Assembly: GCF_050947335.1 (NCBI RefSeq)
Contig: NC_134993.1
Location: 6,324,001-6,388,000 of the forward strand
Origin: Megachile rotundata
Lineage: Eukaryota; Arthropoda; Insecta; Hymenoptera; Megachilidae
Direction of reading: 5' to 3'
DNA length: 64,000 nucleotides
The first letter of the stretch is position 1; every line of letters begins with the position of its first letter. Of the stretch, positions 40,926 to 50,706 are shown in pieces. The position numbers and the translations under genes are program-made. The notes beneath the pieces were generated by a model that had not been told where the DNA came from, searched no databases, and worked only from the letters and a program-made list of their open reading frames with translations.

Positions 40926-42850
40926 AATTATACCTGTTATTTCTGTAAGAAGCCAGGACATCTTAAAAAAGATTGTATGTTTTTTCGTAAATTCCTACGA
41001 CTGTTTACGGAGGTAGAAAATATTTCGGGGTGTAATTGTGCGATTATGAAAAATAACTGTTTAATTAGGAGTAAAAATGAAACTGTATGGACTTTGAAAA
41101 CTAAAACGCGGGATTATAATGTTTCCCGGTTGAAGAGATTATGATGTTTCTTTTCTGAGTTTTTTGGTATAACTAGTGAACGACTTTTCTATTTGCTTAC
41201 AAGAAAAGTGTGTGCTTCCACCTCTTCGCCTGATCAGTCATTTTTCTTGACCAATTGAATTTAGGCACCACTGACCTATCCCTACTTCCTTGCGTCCGAA
41301 ACGCGATTTGTAGGAAGTAGGAAGTGTCAGTGGAAGTGGAAGCCGTAACGGTAAATGTTTAAACAAAATTTGATGGAGTTTCCGATGGCTATGGGTGCCG
41401 ATTACCTGATGGGAATGACGGTCACCAGGGTCAGTTTGGCGACCCTTTGGAAACTCATGTTTATGGCACGGGCAATTGGCCACTGAGGACTTCAAAAAAT
41501 CTAAAATATTCTAACTGCCGTATTAAGTAATAAACTAACTCTCAAAAACGGTCTTGTTGATTTGCGTGCAATAAACATGCTGGTAATTTGTAGTTTGGGT
41601 ACTGTCCCTGGTACAAATTGCCAGCCATCTGGTATTCGAAAAAATGTAAAATAAAATAAACCGTAACGAATTATATTTCGTGGAGATACCACGAAACATT
41701 GTATAAAGTATCAGAAGTGGAAAGAAAAGAATCCTCACACAACCACATCAAGGGCCAGTCAAGTAATAAATAAAAATTCAAGTGCGAACACTTCTGCAAG
41801 CGAGGTATGTTTCCATGTTGAAAATAGTGATATATCCTGGGATAAAAATGATTGGTGTATAGATTCAAGTGCCACGAGTCACATGTGCCACAACAGACAA
41901 TTTTTTAAGACTCTGGAAAAGTGCAATAAAGAGAAAGTAAGACTTGCAAATGGTTCTTACACAGAAGTTGAAGGCAGAGGAAATGGAGAAATCTTATGCG
42001 AAGACTCTAAAGGTAACCCTCTAATAATTCCTATTAAAAATGTACTATTTGTTCCAGTATTGAGAGAAAATTTAATATCTGTCAAGAAATTAACAGAACA
42101 AGATTTTGAAGTGATATTTACTAAAAGAACATGTGCAATAAAGCATAAAGATAAAGGTATAGTGAAAGCTGATATGTGTGGAGATTTGTATAAGTTAAGA
42201 TGGATAGATAAAGCTCTTATTGTCAAGAATCAGCATTCTCAAAACTGTCAGCATACTTGGCACAGTAAATTAGGCCATAGGGATTTTGAGGCAATTAAAG
42301 AAATGGCTTCTAAAGGTTTCGATGAAAATTTTAAAGGATGCCGGCTCTTAGACACAAACACAAACAAAATCGTGATAAGCCGTGATGTAAAGTTTACAGA
42401 TTCAATGGATAATTTGAATCAGACTGAAGAAAATTTAACTAAAGAGGATAAAAACGATGAGGATCAACTGATAGTCAAATTTTCTGATAAAGAGGCACCT
42501 CATATGGACGAAATTGAAGACATTATTGAAGACGAAATCGGGGAAAACACTGAAGTTCAGAAAGAAGTACAGAACACTGAAGTACAAAAAAAAAGAGAAG
42601 CCGCGGGCGTCCACGAATAATAAAAACCAGAAGTAGAGGCAGACCACGTAAGGTATATTCTGAAAGTACGAGAGATACAGAGAATTTTGCAGACTACGCT
42701 ACTGAAGTTCCCATGGACATTGCCATATCTGGTAAGGATGCCAATGAATGGCTATTGGCAATGGTCAGCGAAATTAAATCGATGCTAGAAAAGGATGTTT
42801 GAGACTTGGCCGAGTGACCCGAAGGAAAGAATGTAGTGGATTTGAATGCA
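40926..42850 (+). pseudogene. Copia-E pseudogene with integrase core deleted
   Basis: A knuckle CYFCKKPGHLKKDC (~40939) is followed by ~750 bp of unassigned sequence. The protease frame then starts near 41735 (NDWCIDSSATSHMCHNRQF) and continues through FVPVLRENLISVKKLT and HTWHSKLGHRDFEAI. At about 42340 it jumps straight to GCRLLDTNTNKIVISRDVKF, the segment that normally follows integrase, so the whole DDE core is missing. An acidic stretch and the RT start (NEWLLAMVSEIKSML, ~42745) follow, with stops near 42800. No LTRs were recognised. Confidence 0.85.
41000..41725. other. Unassigned sequence within Copia-E
   Basis: Lies between the knuckle and protease parts of Copia-E. It has no supportable gene. 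AGGAAGTAGGAAGTGTCAGT and its partial complement (TCCCTACTTCCTT) form an imperfect inverted pair near 41270-41330. CAGTCAAGTAAT occurs at both 40924 and 41757, bordering the stretch, which would fit a duplication-bounded insertion, but no termini were identified. Confidence 0.3.
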
Positions 42851-42862
42851 AGGAGTATTCAA

Positions 42863-43640
42863 ATAAGCAGCGGCAGGTAAAGAAACGCTGTTACACGTGT
42901 GACGAGGTGGGGCATGTTTAGATTAATTTTTAGATTTTGAAGCTAGAGCAGAAGGAGAATTTGGAAAAGCGGATAACGTGCCCCTTTTGCTCGAAAAGGG
43001 GGCACTGGGACGCACCACGATTATCTTGCAGGCAGAAGACGCGTCATTGGAATTAGACTTCCTTGAGGTGTCCGATAGTAACCTGGCCTACGATGCAATC
43101 GTGGGGAGGAATGTGCTGGAAGGTGGAAGCCTGAGGTCGGTGAGCAGCGCGGAGGGAACCAACCTGCAACGTGTTAAGGAAACACCTTTGTCGGAGAAGA
43201 GGACCCCAGCCCCGTGTTACGACGTTGGTAGCGATAATTCTGACGAACGGAGCGCCTTGAGTTCGTTGATTGGCAAATACCAACACATGATAGCCCCGAC
43301 GAATTCTTCTCGGTGTGTGACGACCGGGGAGATGAAAATTTGTACTAAGACCAATCAGGTAATAAGTTACCATCCGTACCGCCTGTCCCTCGTGGAGCGA
43401 GAAAAGGTAAATGCTATTGTTGCTGATTTGTTAAGTAAAAACATTGTACGTGAGAGCACGTCTTCATACGCGAATCCGATTATTTTGGTTAAAAAGAAGA
43501 ATTAGAAGATTAGGTATCGTTATCCCTTACCGTTGATCGAGGATCAACTCGATCGCTGGGTAAAGGGAAATATTTTATTACACTCCGCACTCCGAAAACA
43601 CCGAAGCTTCGTCTCATCAACGCACGCTTGCAAATTCTTG
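42863..43640 (+). pseudogene. Gypsy-type fragment: knuckle, protease end and RT start
   Basis: RCYTCDEVGHV (~42890) is a damaged knuckle. The frame 42978-43505 holds the C-terminal protease part (LEVSDSNLAYDAIVGRNVLE) and then the RT N-terminus (TNQVISYHPYRLSLVEREKV; IVRESTSSYANPIILVKKKN). A stop at 43503 follows, after which RYRYPLPLIEDQLDR (43516) shows the RT continued. There is no catalytic RT box. It is probably the same lineage as the 53290-54107 fragment. Confidence 0.75.
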
Positions 43641-43688
43641 TACAATGTTCAGTTTTATAGTTAATAGTTTATAATTCATAGTTATTAG

Positions 43689-45126
43689 CCCTTTGCACTC
43701 GAGCGGCGCTGCTACGGCGCCCGGGCGTTTTGGAACTCGGTATATTTATTTCCGATGTGCGATGCGATATACATATAGCCCGTGTTCTTAGCCAATTCTC
43801 AGCTTAGCTTAATTAGTCTCAGCTTAGCATTCGCCTAAAACAGTCTTGACAGTGAAAATAGCAGTTTAAAAGTTTTTGAGCCTTCTAAATATGGATAAAG
43901 ATCAGATCAGCTCAAGTTCAGACGAATTCGATTTGTCGACTTTGAACGAGCAAATTATATCTATTCACAATGGATTACGCTTCGAAACGGACAAATCAAG
44001 TGGAGAAGATAGCGGAACCGAAAGTGAAAGTGAAACTGCAGAAGATGCAAGCAGTTCAGAATGGGCACTTTGCAGAGAATACGAAGAAGTGCCGCGTAAA
44101 GCACATTTTATATCTAGCGAACATCCCACAGGTCCACGCATATCTTCAAACATAACAGAACCGGTCGATTTTTTTAAACTGTTGTTCAGTGATGAAATTG
44201 TTGAAAAAATAATTTATGAAACGAATAGATATGCGAAAAAGAAATTGGAAGGGAGAACACAGTAACCGCAAATTCGATACCGTGAAGTTGGCGTGATGTG
44301 GAGAACGCAGAATTCTGGGCGTTTATTGCTGTTGTCATAATATGTATGGTCACAATGTCGTTGGCCAATTTACAAGAATATTGATCAAGACATAATGCTA
44401 GCTATATACCTTTCTATCCAGAAACGTTTATTACAGACAGATTCAACCAAGCATTCTGGATGCTTCATCTGGCGACAATTCCAAGAAACAATACGAATCC
44501 GAGAACACGCCTGCAACGAGTGAGTTCGTTTTTAGACTATATAAATTCGAAATTCTTGAATTATTTTATATCGGGCGAACAAATATGTATGGACGAGTCC
44601 ACTGTGAAATTCAAGGGCCGAATTTCATTCATCACTTATAATCCAAGAAAACCAACAAAATAGGGTATCAGAATTTATACTCTAGCTGACTCAAATACTG
44701 GCTCTAATACTGCCTATCGCCAGCATCGTGAGCAAGCGTCGACGTCGGCGTCGACCGACGAACCCCGACTAAACGGAAAGTTCCATATTGTGCTAGAAGG
44801 GCCAAAAAAGGACTGCAAGGTGTGCTCTGACCGTAGCAAGCACAAGAAACCTCGTATTATTGTAATACGTGTCCTAACAAAGCGAGAATGCATCTTGGGG
44901 ATTGTTTCACTAAATATCACACAAAAACTAATTACAGAGTATAATATTTAACAGATTTTGTTGTATTCAACGTTAAAATAAATAAATTGGCGAAATTTTA
45001 TTATTTGTATACGTTTGTTTGAGTATAAAATAATTTCAAAGTGCCTGTAAGACGCTCCCCTAATAAAGCCGAAATCGTCTCGAGTTACTGGTTCGCCCGA
45101 GCGAAAAAGGCCTCGAGAGCAAAGGG
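43689..45126 (+). mobile_element. piggyBac P5, degenerate, flanked by TTAG
   Basis: Ends CCCTTTGCACTCGAG and CTCGAGAGCAAAGGG, flanked by TTAG rather than TTAA on both sides (43685-43688, 45127-45130). The transposase N-terminus is open from ATG 43891 (MDKDQISSSSDEFD, then NITEPVDFFKLLFSDE) to 44265. The central part is heavily frameshifted but shows CMDESTVKFKGR (~44588) and ITYNPRKPTK followed by a stop. Much of the core between 44670 and 44740 is deleted. The C-terminus retains LNGKFHIVLEGPKKDCKVCS (~44770). Confidence 0.85.
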
Positions 45127-46271
45127 TTAGTTAATATCTTTAGTTTGGAAAAATAGTTTGTGTGTTCATTTTAATAAATTAGCTTAAGCAAAATATCGCG
45201 TTTTTCATCCATGCAACCACTTTATTGGTGATCCCGACGTGATCGCCATATAGTGAGTGATTTTGAAGATTAAAAAATGTCACTGTCAACACAAAATACC
45301 AACAATGAGCCGGTTTCGCAACACACCCGAACTAGGCCGGACCGGAGTGCGTGTGCCACCCTTTCGGAAAGCCAACTCTGCCCTATGGTTCTGCCAAATG
45401 GAAGCCCAGTTCAAGACCCCCGGCATCACAGTCGACGACACCCGCTTCAACTACATAGTTCAGGCGCTGGACACAGAAATCCTGACTGAGGTTAGTGATC
45501 TAATATTCAGCCCACCGAGCACCGTCAGATACGAGCGCCTAAAAGCGCAGCTCATCGAGGTTTTCGCGGACAGCGAAACACGCCAGATGAAAACGCTTCT
45601 AACAGACCTTGACTTCTGAGACCGACGCCTCTCGCAGCTGCTGCGGCAAATGCGAGACCTCGCCTAAGATAAAATTTCAGAAAGCGCCCTGTGATCGCTG
45701 TGGCTACAGCGCCTTCCGACAAACATGCGAGCGATCCTGTCTGCCAGTGAGGATCGGCTGTCGCAGGCGGCCGATAAAATCATGGAGATAAGCATCCCCG
45801 CCATTAACAGCGTTTCATCGAATCCCAAGGCAAATTCTCTCCGCGCTCAAGTGCACAAGCTAACAAAACAGATCTACGCGCTGACATCACGACTGAGCCT
45901 AAGCCTGTACCGTGAAGCCGAATTTCGAGGAGGCGATTCGACAGAAGCAGGATCCCAGACCGAAGCCGAGAGCGAGGCACAGCCCATGACGTTGAAACAC
46001 AGAGTTGGTGCTGGTATCACCGCACCTATCAACAGCGGGCACGAAGGTGCGAACAACTATGTCAGTGGAGAGCTTCGCCGGAAAACTAAAACCCCGGTTA
46101 TCCCGGGCGATAGATAGCCAGGACAAACCAACACGTCGCCTGTTAGTACACCAAAACATCTTTTTTGGTCGACACCGGCGCCGATGACTCGGTGATCCCG
46201 GCCACCCGCACCGATCGTCAGCACAGGGCGGAGCTGACTCTTTTCGCTGCAAACAATAGAAACATTAACAC

Positions 46272-46526
46272 TGTTGTGAAGTAACCATAAAATTCTTATT
46301 AGCAAGTAGCGACATCATAAGTATTAGATTATAACTATGTTTATAACTGTAAGATAGACAGAAGCGCCGTCTGATGTTTCATAGGAAAAGCTTATTAGAT
46401 TGAATTATGTTTCAAGAAGAAGAACCACGTATAATACTACCTTTGTAAAATAAAATTAAAAAGTGCTTATTTGTGTAAAACCTAAACCTAAGAGTAAAAA
46501 TACACTGCGCTACAATAACTGTAACA
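46272..46526 (+). mobile_element. Solo LTR S4, 255 bp, in Gypsy-F
   Basis: Begins TGTTGTGAAGTAACC and ends AATAACTGTAACA, with AACAC on both sides (46267-46271, 46527-46531). The Gypsy-F frame (NRNINT / YGQRLLRLN) reads across the site when the LTR and one duplication are left out. AATAAAA near 46449 could be its poly(A) signal. No other copy was found in the window. Confidence 0.85.
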
Positions 46527-46562
46527 AACACCTATGGGCAAAGACTCCTGCGACTGAACTTA

Positions 46563-47057
46563 CAAGGAAACATATCGAACCGCGACACACCGATTTTAAT
46601 GAAACTTATGTGAAAGATAGTTCTCAAAAAAATATTTGACACGTATTTTTTTTTATCGGCAATCGTTCACATTGAAGGGGTGAAAATAGCCCTCGAAGTT
46701 GGGGGTTGAAACCATGTTTTTGGGAATATCTTCGGAACGAAAGAAGATAATTGAATTCTTTTTTTTGTAAATTGTTCGTCTTTAGATAGGAAATTTTTGT
46801 GCGTAAAAAAATTTCAAGAAACTGTATTTGTTTAAATAATATTTTAAAAATTCATCATTTTTGTTTAAATTTTTGCACTAAATGTTGATGTATTTTTCTG
46901 CAACTTCGTGTACGTAAACTATGGACAAAAATAGAGAATACGTGTTTTTGGAATTTTTTGTTTGTTGCAATGTTTATTAGATATATAATTTAACATCACC
47001 TTCTGTGAAGAGGGGCAATCAGCATTTTTATTACAAATATCATTATTTTTACAATTA
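46563..47057. repeat. R-family repeat, second copy
   Basis: Near-identical to 12629-13119 (for example CACCGATTTTAATGAAACTT and GAAGTTGGGGGTTGAAACCA), differing by scattered single bases. Left boundary is around TACAAGGAAACAT and right boundary around TTTTTACAATT. It interrupts the protease-RT region of Gypsy-F. Non-coding; no obvious terminal repeats. Confidence 0.8.
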
Positions 47058-47559
47058 CGAAAAGCCCCTGGGCTAGTCCACTACACCTGATTCCAAAGAA
47101 GAATGGAGACTGACGACCATGCAGAGACTACCGTAAGTTGAACGCAGCAACTGTTCCGGACCGCTACCCCATTCCTTTCCTGCAGGACTGCGCCCATCTC
47201 CTCCACCGGAAGAGGATATTCCAAAGACAGCTATAATATGACCCCTTCCGGCCTTTTCGAATTTGCATTCATGAACTTCGGACTACGTAATGCAGCTCAA
47301 ACGTTCCAGCGATTCATGAACGAGGTGACCTCCGGCTTCTGCTAGGTGACTTCTGCTTCGCCTACATCGACGATATCTTGGTTGCATCAGAAAACGAGGA
47401 ACAACACTTTCACCACCTCGAAGCCCTATTCCAACGCCTTCGCGAGTATGGTTTGGTAATCAACCCCTCCAAATGCACTTTCGGAGCCGCGAAAGGCAAT
47501 TTGGATTACCTTCCGGATTAGGCAAAGGTCATACGTTATACGTAGACAATTGGTATATA

Positions 47560-49133
47560 CACTGGTGGACAAAATTATAAGACACCCCATTTATTCTTTA
47601 AAAACACGTGTATATGTGTGTGCACGTAACAAGAACGATGAAGAGATGGACGAGTAGTATTTTTCGATCTCTACCACTTTATAAACAATCACAAAGCGTC
47701 GAAGTACTTCCAAGAAATGTAGTGTGTAGATTTTCGGGTAGGACAAAATTATAAGACACTGATGTTAGTCGACTGCAGACAGTTGTTGTATCTAAATGCG
47801 TTCATGTGTTTCGTACTGTAAATTCTCTGTTGTAGTGATTTCTTTATTATAAAACATAAAAACATAGGAAACGTTAGTAAAAACATTTAAACTTAAAGAA
47901 TGCCACGTGGTAACCGTTTAACTGAGGAGGAAAAAATAGAAATCCTTCAAAGAAGAGCAGAGGGAGAGAATTTAAAACAAATTTCACTAAAAATGAAAAG
48001 AAGTAGATGTGTAATTCGTAATTTTTTAAATAATCCAAAAAATTACGGAAAAAGGAAGAGAGCGGGAAGACGATCATCCCTTACATCGAGAGATAAAAGA
48101 GCAATTTTAAGGTGCGCATCAAATTCAGCTCTTACACCTAGACAAATTTTAGCAGAATGCCGTTTGAGCGTATCTGTAAAGACTGTACAACGAGTTATAC
48201 AAAAGGCACAGCACTTGAAACGGAAGAAATTTGCTGTTAAACCACCTTTATCGGTAGTACACAAACAGCGTCGACTGGATTTTGCTGTTAATCATCTGCA
48301 GTGGAAGAAAAAGTGGCGAAAAGTGTTGTTTACTGATGAAAAGAAAATGAATTTAAATGGACCTGACGGTTGGAAATATTATTTTCACGATATACGAAAG
48401 GAAAAAAGAATTTTAAGTCGCCGTCAGTGTGGTGGAGGATCCGTGATGTTGTGGGCAGGCGTTGGGTATAACGGGAAGACCGAAATTAAGTTCATTGATA
48501 CTAGACTCAAAAGTAGTGGTTACATAAAACTGATAAAAGAGCAAATTCGAAATCATGCTCGCAGAGTTGCTGGGGAAAATTTTATATTTCAGCAGGACAA
48601 TGCACCTGTTCATACAGCCAAAGCCGTACAAAATTATTTTCAAACAGAAAATATTCCAATTTTAGATTGGCCAGCACGGTCTCCGGATCTCAATATTATA
48701 GAAAATGTGTGGGGTCAACTCAGTAGAACAGTATACGAAGGTGGCAAACAATATAATAACCTTCATGATTTAAAGGTGGCAATTCTGAAAAGTTGGGCTG
48801 ATATAGATCAAAAATATATAAAAAAATTATATAAAAGTCTTCCGAAACGAATGATCGAAGTTGTTCAAAACAAGGGAGGCACTACCCATTATTAACATTT
48901 TACATTGTCTGAAATTTTTTCCTTTTTTATGTAGTGTCTTATAATTATGTCCAAACGAAATTGTAATATCCTTGAATAAATTAGGAATTTGTTATTATTC
49001 TTTTCAAAATTTTTGAAGATGTTATTACAAAAATAAACAGTTTTCATTTGATGAAATGTATTTTTACATAACTATAATATTAAATACCTAAACCTATAAA
49101 TTTCAGGGTGTCTTATAATTTTGTCCAGCAGTG
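47560..49133 (+). mobile_element. Tc1-like element with IR/DR ends, apparently intact
   Basis: Ends CACTGGTGGACAAAATTATA and, at the right, its complement with two or three changes (TTATAATTTTGTCCAGCAGTG), flanked by TA (47558-47559, 49134-49135). The core word GGACAAAATTATAAGACAC occurs twice on the left (47567-47585, 47741-47759) and, inverted, twice on the right (48934-48952 with one change, 49108-49126). This is the IR/DR arrangement of Sleeping Beauty-like elements, where paired sites bind transposase. The single ORF is uninterrupted. Confidence 0.95.
47900..48895 (+). CDS. Tc1-like transposase, intact, 331 aa
   Basis: Cut-and-paste DDE transposase acting on TA targets. An N-terminal paired-type DNA-binding region covers residues ~1-110: LTEEEKIEILQRRAEGENLK, then an R-rich GRPR-like linker (KRKRAGRRSSLT), then the second helix-turn-helix (LTPRQILAECRLSVSVKTVQ). 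Catalytic residues are Asp146 (FTDEKKM), Asp233 (QQDNAPVH) and Glu268 (PDLNIIENVW); 34 residues separate the last two, so DD34E. It closes with VVQNKGGTTHY. Length and all motifs are typical of an active family member, and no frameshift or stop is seen. The start ATG 47900 is the first in frame and lies ~140 bp inside the inner left repeat. Confidence 0.97.
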   Translation: MPRGNRLTEEEKIEILQRRAEGENLKQISLKMKRSRCVIRNFLNNPKNYGKRKRAGRRSSLTSRDKRAILRCASNSALTPRQILAECRLSVSVKTVQRVIQKAQHLKRKKFAVKPPLSVVHKQRRLDFAVNHLQWKKKWRKVLFTDEKKMNLNGPDGWKYYFHDIRKEKRILSRRQCGGGSVMLWAGVGYNGKTEIKFIDTRLKSSGYIKLIKEQIRNHARRVAGENFIFQQDNAPVHTAKAVQNYFQTENIPILDWPARSPDLNIIENVWGQLSRTVYEGGKQYNNLHDLKVAILKSWADIDQKYIKKLYKSLPKRMIEVVQNKGGTTHY

Positions 49134-49860
49134 TAACCTCGCACTTTTTATTCTTTTGCATCAAATTCTAACTAACGCTTGTGGAACGGTACGTAAAAGG
49201 CGAAAAGGCATGCCAATTATCCAAAATAAGTTAAAAACTGGTGAAACAAGTTTCGCTTCTCGAGATATTTATTAGCGATGAGATGGTGTAATAAAAGAAA
49301 AGTATACATGCTATCCTCTTTCCACACCGAAGAATTTGTTGAAACAAAACGTTGTTTCCGGACCCGAGAAATGATTATGAAACCAAAGTCTGTGTGTAAT
49401 GTTGTTGATTACAATAAATTAGTGGGAACTATAGACAAAACAGATATGGTTATTAGCACTATTCACTCACAACGCAAAGCGTTGAAATGGTTTTTTTCAT
49501 GTAATTGACATATGCGTTTGGAACGCTTATTGCTTATATAAGTTAAAAACTAGAAAACAAATATCAATGGCAAGCTTTCACCTACAGTTAATTCGCCAAC
49601 TTTTAAACCATTACCAATCTGACAATAAGAATACCATTACGAACAAATCAGAAGAAACGAATCCACTTCGCCTTACTGGAAGACACTTCCCGTCGCTATA
49701 TACAAATGAAAAGACAAAACGAAAGAATCCGCTGCGAAAGTGCGTAGTCTGTTAAAAAAATGACAAGAAGAGCAGATCACGATACCAAATTTGGAATGTT
49801 GGCCTGTGTATAACACCATGTTTTGAAAAATATCATACACAGTTACATTATTAAAGGCCA

Positions 49861-50029
49861 TTATAAGCATACAATTATATTATGTTATATTGTTTTATTA
49901 TATTGCATAATGTTATTTGCTCTCATACTGTAAATTCAAGAGCGCATACTGAAACGTTATAAATACCCTGGAATACCTTTTATTTATAAATACCTTTTGA
50001 AGAAAAATTCTTTCGTTCGAAAACATTCA
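49861..50029. other. AT-rich spacer
   Basis: A TA-rich run (TTATATTATGTTATATTG...) lies between piggyBac P6 and the Gypsy-G fragment. A 15-bp word (TATAAATACCTTTTG / TATAAATACCCTGG) is partly repeated at 49958-50000. No gene seen. Confidence 0.3.
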
Positions 50030-50169
50030 GCAGCTTGTGTTCTCTATCACGGTACTCCTGCTGACGATCGGCGTCGCGTACCTACCGTACAGTGATGTCG
50101 CGGCGCGCGGCATTACCCCGTTCAGTGGGAGTACCGCGGCGGAAAACCTGTCCGTGGCGAAAGAGTTAA
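50030..50169 (+). pseudogene. Gypsy-G RT thumb remnant
   Basis: The frame ITPFSGSTAAENLSVAKEL runs to the TTAA where piggyBac P7 begins. It continues on the other side (53290) as IVSYPVRETKLHTDASSIGY. That order matches the Gypsy RT-to-RNase H connection, so this GC-rich piece is treated as degenerate RT thumb rather than a gene with a signal peptide. Confidence 0.5.
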
Positions 50170-50572
50170 CCCTTTGCACTCGTATATCCACTCTCAACCA
50201 CCAAAGCCTTTTTACCGTTCCGCTCGTATGTCTGCTCTCAGCCACCACAGCAAGGAACTATACGAATCGTATACTGTATGCATTCATGTATCAGATTTCA
50301 CTTTTCCTATACGAACCTCAATGCCTAAGGAACCTATTCACGAACTAATACAGTGCTCCATCGACTGGAGATAACGAAATCCAATCTAAACAAATGTTGT
50401 CACCCAGCGATCGCCATGCAAGACGCAGCGGCGAGTCAGTCCGCTTTTCAACCTAATGAAATCGACAACGTTCGGCAATACCTCGTAGAATTTCAAAGAA
50501 CATTTTATAAATTGTATTTAACAGTAATTAGACATTCTCTCTTCTTAAAATAGTCCAAAATTATTCCCCAAA

Positions 50573-50706
50573 ATGGCAAAAAGAAAGTTACCGCAAGAAG
50601 TGTTCGGTGAAACTGACGATAGCGATGAAGACTTTTATTTTGGTCTTCCGAATACTGATTCTGATAGAGAAAGTGATAACTATTGCAGTGACTCTGATAG
50701 TGACAT
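50573..50706 (+). pseudogene. piggyBac P7 transposase, N-terminus
   Basis: ATG 50573, MAKRKLPQEVFGETDDSD followed by an acidic, Ser/Asp-rich stretch typical of piggyBac N-termini. The frame runs straight into the insert without a stop, giving a 257-codon chimeric frame. The native continuation (VPVKRQVRQLTIYSDSETEE) begins after the GACAT duplication at 51436. Confidence 0.9.

Larger units (their letters stand above)
45220..47518 (+). pseudogene. Gypsy-F gag, protease and RT fragment
   Basis: Begins with the primer-binding region TTGGTGATCCCGACGTGATC (45225). Gag frame: VRVPPFRKANSALWFCQMEA (~45350), then YERLKAQLIEVFADSETRQM, a shift near 45615, and MRAILSASEDRL to 46117. Protease LVDTGADDSVIPA (~46163) is frameshifted. 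After a solo LTR (46272-46526) and an R-family repeat (46563-47057), RT resumes: SPLHLIPKKNG, DRYPIPFLQDC, MTPSGLFEFAFMNFGLRNAA and the box YIDDILVAS (~47365), with a stop at 47343. It ends near 47518. A candidate 5' LTR lies around piggyBac P5, but its limits are not clear. Confidence 0.85.
47519..49860 (+). pseudogene. piggyBac P6 transposase fragment, split by a Tc1 element
   Basis: The left piece (47519-47559) encodes GHTLYVDNWYT, the second catalytic Asp segment of a PGBD4-like piggyBac transposase. The Tc1 element sits at the TA within it. The right piece (49134-49860) continues: LFLHQILTNACGTVRKRRKG-like sequence, then KVYMLSSFHTEEFVE, VVDYNKLVGTIDKTDM (third catalytic region, ~49400), KALKWF, and a degraded cysteine-rich end (CVVC, then LCITPCFEKYHTQLHY). 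Frameshifts and stops occur throughout. Confidence 0.85.

Noticed and set aside
49889..50000. Promoter suggested by TATAAATACC words
   Set aside because: These sit in a TA-rich spacer with no ORF or LTR structure downstream. TATA-like words are expected by composition.
50037..50165. ORF with a signal-peptide-like start (FSITVLLLTIGVAYL)
   Set aside because: The frame continues through the TTAA into the Gypsy RNase H as AKEL/IVSYPVRETKLHTDAS, so it is read as RT thumb remnant. Hydrophobicity alone is not enough for a secreted protein.
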